Shown piece after piece: positions 1 to 5,464 of a stretch of 6,865 nt of DNA; within the stretch, counting starts at the first letter, position 1; the number at the start of each line of letters is the position of its first letter. A model generated the notes under the pieces. That model was not told the DNA's origin. It searched no databases and saw only the letters and a list, made by a program, of their open reading frames with translations. This DNA is from Bacteroides sp. (GTDB taxonomy: Bacteria > Bacteroidota > Bacteroidia > Bacteroidales > SM23-62). The DNA is taken from contig JAUVKJ010000089.1 of assembly GCA_030592145.1 (NCBI GenBank), positions 1 through 6,865 of the forward strand. The letters run 5' to 3'. Made by a program: the position numbers and the translations under genes.

Positions 1-347
1 AATTGCTGGCTCGCTTCCAGTCTGAAATCCCAGATCCTGGAATACTCATAATCCTTGTTTGTGTACAGAACATTGCGGTCAGAATCGATAATCCTGAACT
101 CAATTTCGGGAAGTGCATCAGACCCGCAGACTGAGATCCTGTAATCCGTATCGGAGTAAAATGTCTTGTATAATTCAGCTTCTTCCCCGATGGTAAGGAT
201 GGCGGCATGATAGTTACCATCATGTATATATGGATAAAGTTCAACTTTACAGATTTTCTTGGCGAATCCTTTACACTGCGCATTTACAGACAGTGGTACC
301 AGGGTCAGTAAAGCAATTGCAACAGTGAACTGAAAAATCTTTTTCAT
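1..347 (-). CDS. Secreted protein of unknown function (partial, C-terminus outside window)
   Basis: The first 115 codons of a gene running off the left edge. The N-terminus is a clear Sec signal peptide: two Lys at residues 2-3, a hydrophobic core at about residues 4-21, and a cleavage site after Val-Asn-Ala (residue 23). Mature Gln24 would be at +1, a pattern typical of Bacteroidota signal peptidase I substrates. The mature part has three Cys (25, 33, 74) and is rich in beta-prone and aromatic residues, for example ELYPYIHDGNYHAAI at 36-50 and IEFRIIDSDRNVLYTNKDY at 82-100. That suggests a small exported beta-rich domain, but I recognise no named family and see no catalytic motif. The start is the first ATG after the stop of the lipoprotein gene, 13 bases upstream, so the two are probably cotranscribed. 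Periplasmic or extracellular location is inferred from the signal peptide and the lack of a lipobox. Confidence 0.8.
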   Translation of the reverse strand, partial: MKKIFQFTVAIALLTLVPLSVNAQCKGFAKKICKVELYPYIHDGNYHAAILTIGEEAELYKTFYSDTDYRISVCGSDALPEIEFRIIDSDRNVLYTNKDYEYSRIWDFRLEASQQ

Positions 348-360
348 AGAGCGGTGATTT

Positions 361-1284
361 TTATGAAATAAAGTTTGTTCTTAACACTTTAACCTTCTCC
401 TGCAATTCTTTAAATACTTCGGGCGTGATATCAATGGTAGATTCGGACTTCAGTATCGTGACGTTCGATTCCTCATCCGGTACGACCTGAATCTTGGAAG
501 TAGTTATGGTAATCTTGTCGAAGGTTGTTTTAAGATCATTGATGTCGGTCATGAGGTCTGCCACGTCCGAGTTATCCTTATTCTCCTCCAGCAATTTCAA
601 TACGATGCCGAAAGAAAGCTTCTGGTCGACTATTCTTTCAACCAGTTTATTGTCTTTGATGGGTGCATCTCCTACCATGCTGGATGCAATGTAAAGTCCT
701 TCTACCCAACCTCCTACCAGGACAATAGATGCAAGAGCGGGCCGCTCGTTCTCTGTCAGGAAGGAGCTGGAACTCATAAAGGTTTCGGAGATGATGTCCA
801 TGATTACATCCCGGTTGTTTATATTTTCTTCCAGGCGTTCGATGGTATTGTTATCGATGGCATCAAGTATGCCGAGTCCGTCTGCCATTTGTTTGGCGGC
901 ATTCATGTACTGAATGGATGTCTGGGTCTGGTCAAACAGGCTCGCGAAACTCAGGTCGGTAGTATAGATGCCCAGGTTCAGAGCCATGCTCTTATTGGTG
1001 GTATAGTTTGAAGTATTTTCTACCGGATTGAGCAATTCTTCATTGTAGGTAGCTCCCGCACTTTTGATCAGCATGGCTGTTTCCAGGGGGGAGGGAAGGG
1101 AATAGAAAATCTGCTTGGCAGAGCTTATATCTTCCAGAAGGCCGGCATCGAACTCCGTTTCATCCAGTGTAATCTTATCAGACCCGGTTTTTTTCTTATC
1201 AGATCCACATCCTGACATTAAAACCGCAACCAGAAGAATTGCAGTTAATTTAACAGGCATAAGTTGAAATAACGTTTTTAACAT
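361..1284 (-). CDS. Outer-membrane-type lipoprotein, uncharacterised
   Basis: A 307-residue protein with a lipoprotein signal peptide. A hydrophobic stretch at about residues 13-23 ends in the lipobox Leu-Met-Ser-Gly-Cys, with the lipidated Cys at residue 26. Met9 would give a shorter, more conventional signal peptide and is an alternative start (ATG at 1260). After the Cys comes a short flexible Lys/Asp/Ser/Gly tether (27-37). The acidic cluster expected of a Bacteroidota surface-export signal is not obvious, so a periplasm-facing location is likelier than the cell surface, by inference. The mature part looks mainly alpha-helical, with charged segments such as 142-153 and 222-250 and a C-terminal helix at 288-302. 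The region around residues 62-115 (PSPLETAML, then LNLGIYTTDLSFASLFDQTQ) reminds me of conserved stretches in unannotated Bacteroidales lipoproteins. I see no enzyme motif and no function can be assigned. It is the first gene of a probable two-gene transcript with the downstream secreted protein. It starts 151 bases beyond the end of the nifS-selD fusion gene, so it may have its own promoter. Confidence 0.85.
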   Translation of the reverse strand: MLKTLFQLMPVKLTAILLVAVLMSGCGSDKKKTGSDKITLDETEFDAGLLEDISSAKQIFYSLPSPLETAMLIKSAGATYNEELLNPVENTSNYTTNKSMALNLGIYTTDLSFASLFDQTQTSIQYMNAAKQMADGLGILDAIDNNTIERLEENINNRDVIMDIISETFMSSSSFLTENERPALASIVLVGGWVEGLYIASSMVGDAPIKDNKLVERIVDQKLSFGIVLKLLEENKDNSDVADLMTDINDLKTTFDKITITTSKIQVVPDEESNVTILKSESTIDITPEVFKELQEKVKVLRTNFIS

Positions 1285-1435
1285 ATGGCCTAAGTTTTTA
1301 GATAATCACACAAAATGATCTTAGTAAAGGTGTAGTAAAAATAACACTTTTTTTTAATAAACAAAATATAACCACAATTAAGGTTTCTGTTAATTAGCAG
1401 ATTATGAGCAAGATACAAATAACTACGGGTGTTGT

Positions 1436-3640
1436 TTAGTGAATATACAGGGAGTGCTCAGATGAATTGATTACTTCTCCGATGATTTCCGTCTCGGAAC
1501 ATCCTGCCTCTCTTACACATGAAAGAAAGATTTCAGCTTCCGGTGCCGGGAGGGAAATGAGTAAACCACCGCTGGTTTGTGCATCGGCAAGCATTATTTT
1601 TATGTCCCTTGTGAGATTTTTTTCCCAGTACACATGGGGATTGACATAATCCAGGTTCTGCATGCTGCCTCCCGGGATCATCCCGGCTTTTATGGAGTCT
1701 TCAATACCTTGGAATACGGGGACTTTGCCTGCATGCAGTTTTGCACTGACATGGCTTGCCCTGACCATCTCAAGCAAATGTCCGAGTAAGCCAAATCCTG
1801 TCACATCGGTCACTGCATGAACAGGGAATTGAGGAATGATCTCAGCAGGAATCCGGTTAAGGCTTGTCATGGAACGGATCACAGGCTGTAACCATTCCTC
1901 CTTAAGGTTTCCTCGTTTTAAAGCGGTTGTCAGTATCCCTGTTCCAATGGGTTTGGTCAGGATAAGTGCGTCTCCGGGCATGGCTCCTGAGTTTCTAAGG
2001 ATCTTGTCCGGGTGAACACGGCCGTTGACCACCATGCCGTATTTAAGTTCATTGTCCTCTATGGTATGTCCACCAAGAATGTGAATTCCCGCTTCCCTGG
2101 CAATGGACTGTGCACCTTCAAGGATTGTATGCAGTACCTGGAGGGGAAGTCTTTGCACAGGGAATGCAACGATGTTGAGGGCGAACAGCGGGGTCGCACC
2201 CATGGCATAGAGATCACTCAAAGCATTGGCGGCGGCAATGGCCCCAAAACTGAAAGGATCGTCGACTACAGGAGTGAAAAAATCCACACTCTGAACCCAG
2301 GCTGTCTGTGCATTTATTTTCCAGACCGTGGCATCGTCAGAATTCCGGGCATCCACCAGGATGTCTGCATGTTCAGGGCGGGGCATTTTATCAAGTACGG
2401 TTTCCAGGTCCTGCGGCCTCATTTTGCAGGCACAGCCCAGTCCATGTGTAAAACTGGTCAGCCGGATCTTCTGAGAATCGTTTACCAGTTTTTTTACCGG
2501 TTCAGAAGCAGGCATCAGGGAGCCTGCAGTTTCAATGATCTGCCGCGAAGCTTCCCTGATCTCTTCTATGGTAGTCGTTTTGCCAGTTGACAGGCGAATG
2601 CTGCCCAGGGCAAGATCCGGTTCAAGGCCAATGGCCTGCAATACATGAGAGATTTCCGTATGTTCGGCATGGCAGGCAGCCCCGGCAGATGCGGCTATCC
2701 CCGGCATTCCGGAGAGCAGCAAATTGGCCTCCACACCCGGAAAACTGATACTCAGGGTATTTGGAAGGCAATGATCGGGATTCCCATTTCTGACAACGGA
2801 AGGTATGGATTTGGAAATTTCCCCGTAGAGGAAATCCCGGGTTTTTTGCATAATAGTCCCGTTTTTCTCAAGATCCCTGCGGGCCACTTCGCAGGCTTTG
2901 CCAAATCCGGCAATAAGCAATACATTTTCGGTTCCCGCCCTGCGATTTAGTTCATGATCGGCACCATGGATCAGTTTTTCGATCTCGACACCATCCCGGA
3001 TATACAGTGCTCCGATGCCCTTGGGGCCATACATTTTGTGTCCGGCGAGTGAAAGCAGGTCCACCCCGAGATCCCTGATATCAACAGGGATCTTTCCGGC
3101 ACTCTGGGCCGCGTCGGTATGAACAGGGATATTATGTTTTTTTGCAATGCGGCTGATTTCCTCAATGGGTTGAATGGTACCGATCTCATTATTGGCATGC
3201 ATTACGGATATCAGAATGGTATCCTTTCGAACAGCCTTCTGAAGTTCCTCTACCTGTATGCGCCCCGTGGCATCCACCGGTATGTAGGATATCTCGTATC
3301 CTTCAGCGTGCAAAAACCTGCATGCTTCGAGTGTGGCGGGATGCTCAATGGCAGAGGTGATGATATGCCTGCCTTTGCTGCGATGTGCCCTGGCGATGCC
3401 TATGATGGCATGGTTGTTTGATTCGGTTCCCCCGCTGGTAAAAACGATCTCGTCCGTCCGGCACCGGAGAAGGGCTGCCACCTGTATCCGCGCATCCTCA
3501 ACGGCTTTTCTGGCATCATACCCGTAGCTGTGCGCCGAAGAAGGGTTCCCGAAAATCTCAGACAGCGCAGGCTGCATTGCTGCAACAACCTCCTGGTCAA
3601 TCGGGGTCGTGGCATTATTATCGAGGTAGATGGTCTGCAT
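1436..3640 (-). CDS. selD: Cysteine desulfurase (NifS/IscS type) - selenophosphate synthetase (SelD) fusion
   Basis: A 734-residue two-enzyme chain. Residues 1-380 are a group I NifS/IscS-type PLP enzyme that releases sulfur from Cys, or selenium from selenocysteine. Visible residues are the PLP-stacking His100, Asp176 and Gln179 of the HTDAAQ motif, Schiff-base Lys202 in SLAGHK, the RAGTEN motif (234-239), and catalytic Cys323 in SAGAACHAE, followed by SHVL. Residues 392-734 are a full-length SelD (E. coli SelD is 347 residues), which makes selenophosphate from selenide and ATP. The HGLGCACK motif gives Cys403, equivalent to E. coli Cys17, and Lys406, equivalent to Lys20. Metal/ATP-site acids are Asp436, Asp453, Asp476 and Asp612 (TDVTGFGLLGHL), with GGHTIEDNE and DAQTSGG also intact. 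The Cys codons are TGT and TGC, so there is no in-frame UGA. The linker is only about ten residues, so this is a true fusion. It is the last gene of the nth cluster, one base after the stop of its neighbour. I infer channelling of selenium between the active sites. The use of selenophosphate (selenoproteins, tRNA 2-selenouridine, or a labile Se cofactor) cannot be read from this window. Confidence 0.96.
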   Translation of the reverse strand: MQTIYLDNNATTPIDQEVVAAMQPALSEIFGNPSSAHSYGYDARKAVEDARIQVAALLRCRTDEIVFTSGGTESNNHAIIGIARAHRSKGRHIITSAIEHPATLEACRFLHAEGYEISYIPVDATGRIQVEELQKAVRKDTILISVMHANNEIGTIQPIEEISRIAKKHNIPVHTDAAQSAGKIPVDIRDLGVDLLSLAGHKMYGPKGIGALYIRDGVEIEKLIHGADHELNRRAGTENVLLIAGFGKACEVARRDLEKNGTIMQKTRDFLYGEISKSIPSVVRNGNPDHCLPNTLSISFPGVEANLLLSGMPGIAASAGAACHAEHTEISHVLQAIGLEPDLALGSIRLSTGKTTTIEEIREASRQIIETAGSLMPASEPVKKLVNDSQKIRLTSFTHGLGCACKMRPQDLETVLDKMPRPEHADILVDARNSDDATVWKINAQTAWVQSVDFFTPVVDDPFSFGAIAAANALSDLYAMGATPLFALNIVAFPVQRLPLQVLHTILEGAQSIAREAGIHILGGHTIEDNELKYGMVVNGRVHPDKILRNSGAMPGDALILTKPIGTGILTTALKRGNLKEEWLQPVIRSMTSLNRIPAEIIPQFPVHAVTDVTGFGLLGHLLEMVRASHVSAKLHAGKVPVFQGIEDSIKAGMIPGGSMQNLDYVNPHVYWEKNLTRDIKIMLADAQTSGGLLISLPAPEAEIFLSCVREAGCSETEIIGEVINSSEHSLYIH

Positions 3641-3641
3641 T

Positions 3642-4592
3642 TTAAAAAATGATCATCTTATCCTGCATCAGGGGGCCCAGTGCCGGATCAAAGTCTTTGG
3701 CCCATCCAATAAGGTATTCTGTGTAATCACTGATAGTCAGATTATTAATATCTTTCCCATAGGGTTCCTGCATGATCTCATCAGGATACAATCTGGCAAG
3801 TGTCTTTATATTGCGATCATTTCTGCGCAGAAGGGTTTTATACATGTCGGCAGCACCAAACAGGTGAAGGAAATTATGTGCTATCTCCGACGGGTATTTA
3901 TAGCTGACGATGACAAACTCAACATCTTCGGTGCTGAAAGTATTTACGGGAACGGATACATCCGATTTATAGTAATTGTTAACCATGTAAAAGAGCGCCA
4001 CGCTTTCCACCTTATTCTCATCCCTCAGGAAGGCTGCCAGTCGTTCTTTATTTCTGGGAGCTTTAACTTTTGGAATACCGTCTTTGTCCCGAAGGGTCAC
4101 AGCCCCCCCGGCTATTTTGGCCACACCGTCAGACCATCGTTTTATGTTTTCCCTGGCTTTTCCGGAGTTGGGTTCCGTGACCGATTCCTTTACTGTGGCT
4201 TCCGGGAGGTTTCTGGTTATGGTAGTATATTCCGGGCCAATATAAAAGTCAGCAATAATATTCAAGCTGATGTTGTTTTTCTTTGCCTGCAGGTGAAGCC
4301 AGTTAATAGCTGACCTGACTGAATCGATGGTGGACTGTATATCAAATTCGGTCCACGGGGTTGTGTACTTGCTGTCTATGAACATGAAATACAGCAATAC
4401 ATCTCCTTTCAGATCCTTACAGATATTTTTGTAACGAGCCTCCCGGTAATCGACCCGGCTTATCTTGTAGGAAGAAGGGACGATGAGAAACATCATCAGC
4501 ATAAGCAATAAAAACTTTCTTGTCACTACGATTATATACTGGTTATCTGAATCTATAAAAATACGAAAGTCAAAATTAAACGAAAACTTCAT
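3642..4592 (-). CDS. Metzincin-like putative metalloprotease, membrane-anchored or secreted, Glu-to-Asn in the zinc motif
   Basis: 316 residues. A basic-then-hydrophobic segment at about 24-40 (TRKFLLLMLMMFLIVPSS) is either an uncleaved N-terminal anchor or a signal peptide. A GTG at codon 23 (4526-4524) would give a textbook signal peptide. The ATG at 4592 is preferred because it overlaps the nth stop as ATGA. Residues 239-249 read HNFLHLFGAAD, which fits the extended metzincin zinc motif HExxHxxGxxH/D with ligands His239, His243 and Asp249, but the catalytic Glu is Asn240 (codon AAT). About 24 residues on, LYPDEIM (268-274) looks like the Met-turn of this fold, followed by LTISDYTEYLIGW (285-297). 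The upstream domain (about 64-115) contains WTEFDIQ and INWLHLQAKKNN, a layout I associate with secreted matrixin-like proteins. Zinc binding is likely but proteolysis doubtful. It could be a pseudoenzyme, or an enzyme using another base. It sits between nth and the nifS-selD fusion, one base from the latter, with no obvious functional link to either. Confidence 0.85.
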   Translation of the reverse strand: MKFSFNFDFRIFIDSDNQYIIVVTRKFLLLMLMMFLIVPSSYKISRVDYREARYKNICKDLKGDVLLYFMFIDSKYTTPWTEFDIQSTIDSVRSAINWLHLQAKKNNISLNIIADFYIGPEYTTITRNLPEATVKESVTEPNSGKARENIKRWSDGVAKIAGGAVTLRDKDGIPKVKAPRNKERLAAFLRDENKVESVALFYMVNNYYKSDVSVPVNTFSTEDVEFVIVSYKYPSEIAHNFLHLFGAADMYKTLLRRNDRNIKTLARLYPDEIMQEPYGKDINNLTISDYTEYLIGWAKDFDPALGPLMQDKMIIF

Positions 4593-5239
4593 TTTATGTT
4601 ATAATATTTGCAAACTTCCTTCAAGCCGCACTCACCGCATTTTGGCTTCCTGGCCTGGCATACATATCTGCCATGCAGGATCAGCCAGTGGTGGGCATGC
4701 GTAATCAATTCTTGAGGAAATACCTTGTAAAGCTGGTTTTCTGCTTGCAAGGGGGTTTTTGCCTCCCGGGTCAGGCCGATCCTGGCGGATACTCTGAATA
4801 CATGGGTGTCAACTGGCATTACGGGCATTTTATGAATGACTGCTGTAATGACATTGGCTGATTTCCTGCCCACACCGGGCAATCTCTGGAGGCTTTCAAG
4901 ATCGCGGGGGACTTTCCCTTTGAACTCCCCAGCAAGAACCCTTGCCATGCCTCGCAGGTGTTTTGCCTTGTTGTTGGGATACGAGCAGCTCCGTATCAGA
5001 TCAAACACATCCTCCTGGGATGCTTCGGCAAGCTGTTCTGGTCCGGGGTACTTCCTGAACAGGGCAGGGGTGATCAGGTTGACCCTCTTGTCGGTACACT
5101 GGGCAGACAGGATCACCGAAACGATCAATTCATACGGACTTTCATAACTCAGCTCCGTTTCAGGCTCAGGCATGGCCTCCATGAAGTAATCGATCACGGC
5201 TCTTATCCTTGCCTCTCTGCTTACATTTTTTCCGGACAT
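4589..5239 (-). CDS. nth: Endonuclease III, DNA glycosylase/AP lyase
   Basis: A 216-residue protein, close to the 211 residues of E. coli Nth. It is the bifunctional base-excision repair enzyme that removes oxidised pyrimidines and cleaves at the abasic site. The helix-hairpin-helix LPGVGRKSANV is at residues 120-130 and carries catalytic Lys126. The catalytic Asp is Asp144 in PVDTHVFRVS. The C-terminal [4Fe-4S] cluster ligands are Cys194, Cys201, Cys204 and Cys210, with the canonical C-x6-C-x2-C-x5-C spacing. SVILSAQCTDKRVN (41-54) is the usual N-terminal signature. All key residues are present, so the enzyme should be active. It is the first gene of a minus-strand cluster. Its TGA stop overlaps the next gene's ATG (ATGA at 4592-4589), suggesting translational coupling. 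Its promoter should lie in 5240-5464, which it shares divergently with the pheA leader. No Shine-Dalgarno is visible upstream of the ATG, as is usual in this phylum. Confidence 0.97.
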   Translation of the reverse strand: MSGKNVSREARIRAVIDYFMEAMPEPETELSYESPYELIVSVILSAQCTDKRVNLITPALFRKYPGPEQLAEASQEDVFDLIRSCSYPNNKAKHLRGMARVLAGEFKGKVPRDLESLQRLPGVGRKSANVITAVIHKMPVMPVDTHVFRVSARIGLTREAKTPLQAENQLYKVFPQELITHAHHWLILHGRYVCQARKPKCGECGLKEVCKYYNIK

Positions 5240-5327
5240 TTGTATTAATTAAAAAGAATACTTAGGTTTATGCTCGATTTCAGGGAATAAAAAGGCTTTT
5301 TGAATATAACTATTTTTATTTCATAGT

Positions 5328-5399
5328 ATGAACCCAAACATATTTACATATCATTTCTTTTATTTTTTCTGGATGCTGTCCGGACCGGGTAAAAAATGA
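5328..5399 (+). CDS. Aromatic-rich leader peptide of the pheA operon (PheL-like, not homologous by sequence)
   Basis: A 23-codon ORF from ATG 5328 to TGA 5397-5399, too short for usual gene calling. Residues 5-15 are IFTYHFFYFFW: five Phe (codons at 5343, 5355, 5358, 5364, 5367), two Tyr (5349, 5361) and one Trp (5370), ending at 65 bases before the divergent-free start of pheA's terminator arm region described below. Such a density of Phe codons upstream of a Phe-biosynthesis gene is the hallmark of E. coli pheL and related leader peptides. The last part (SGPGKK, codons at 5379-5396) is encoded by the 5' arm of the predicted antiterminator, so the amino acids there are probably dictated by RNA pairing. 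The start is preceded by AT-rich sequence without a Shine-Dalgarno, as for other genes here. The peptide itself is presumably non-functional; its translation is the sensor. Identification rests on composition and context, not on sequence homology. Confidence 0.8.
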   Translation: MNPNIFTYHFFYFFWMLSGPGKK

Positions 5400-5434
5400 T
5401 ATTTGACAAACTGATTAAATAGCATCCCGGTCCG
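5381..5434 (+). promoter_or_regulatory. Predicted antiterminator helix of the pheA attenuator
   Basis: CGGACCGGG at 5381-5389, at the 3' end of the leader ORF, is the perfect reverse complement of CCCGGTCCG at 5426-5434, giving nine Watson-Crick pairs (eight of them G-C) around an AT-rich 36-base loop. The 3' arm is also the 5' arm of the terminator hairpin, so the two structures exclude each other. A ribosome stalled at the Phe codons (5355-5369) would leave 5381-5389 largely free, letting this helix form and block termination. A ribosome reaching the stop at 5397-5399 would cover 5381-5389 and free 5426-5434 for the terminator. The pairing is read directly from the sequence. The regulatory logic follows the established trp/phe attenuation model and has not been tested here. 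Confidence 0.72.
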
Positions 5435-5452
5435 CTAAGGCCGGGATTTTTT
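5424..5452 (+). terminator. Intrinsic terminator hairpin (attenuator) upstream of pheA
   Basis: ATCCCGGTC at 5424-5432 pairs with GGCCGGGAT at 5439-5447, giving nine contiguous pairs with one G-U wobble around the loop CGCTAA. A run of six T (5447-5452) follows at once. This is a standard rho-independent terminator form. It lies 12 bases before the pheA ATG rather than after a gene, and 25 bases after the leader-ORF stop, so its natural role is premature termination of the pheA transcript. Termination near 5452 would exclude pheA and DAHP synthase from the message. A secondary effect on translation initiation at 5465 is possible, because the hairpin is so close to the start. Confidence 0.82.
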
Positions 5453-5464
5453 GATTTATATACC

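Noticed and set aside
1326..1355. Weak hairpin (AAAGGTGT with ACACTTT, one bulge) followed by a T-run on the plus strand, as a terminator.
   Set aside because: The T-run is on the plus strand, where no gene ends. In the minus-strand direction, in which the nifS-selD gene ends, no T tail follows, and the stem is short and AT-rich.
2012..2590. 192-codon open frame on the plus strand opposite the nifS-selD gene.
   Set aside because: It lies entirely antisense to a gene with intact conserved motifs, has no recognisable domain, and its composition looks like a frame shadow.
3630..4313. 227-codon open frame on the plus strand opposite the metzincin-like gene.
   Set aside because: The opposite strand encodes a coherent protein with a zinc motif, an N-terminal hydrophobic segment and tight operon spacing; this frame shows no motif.
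4589..4591. TGA stop of nth considered as a possible selenocysteine codon, given selD in the same cluster.
   Set aside because: Nth is already full length with its four cluster cysteines before the stop. The in-frame continuation is short and meaningless, and the TGA is part of the ATGA overlap with the next gene.
5335..5342. TATGTTTG on the minus strand, a perfect match to the Bacteroidota -7 element TAnnTTTG, upstream of nth.
   Set aside because: There is no TTG at the expected -33 position, and such a match is not rare by chance in AT-rich DNA. Kept only as a possible nth promoter.
5398..5405. GATATTTG, one mismatch from TAnnTTTG on the plus strand, and the overlapping TTGACA at 5403-5408, as a promoter for pheA.
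   Set aside because: No partner element at the right spacing for either. A start here would bypass the leader ORF and make the strong mutually exclusive helices pointless.
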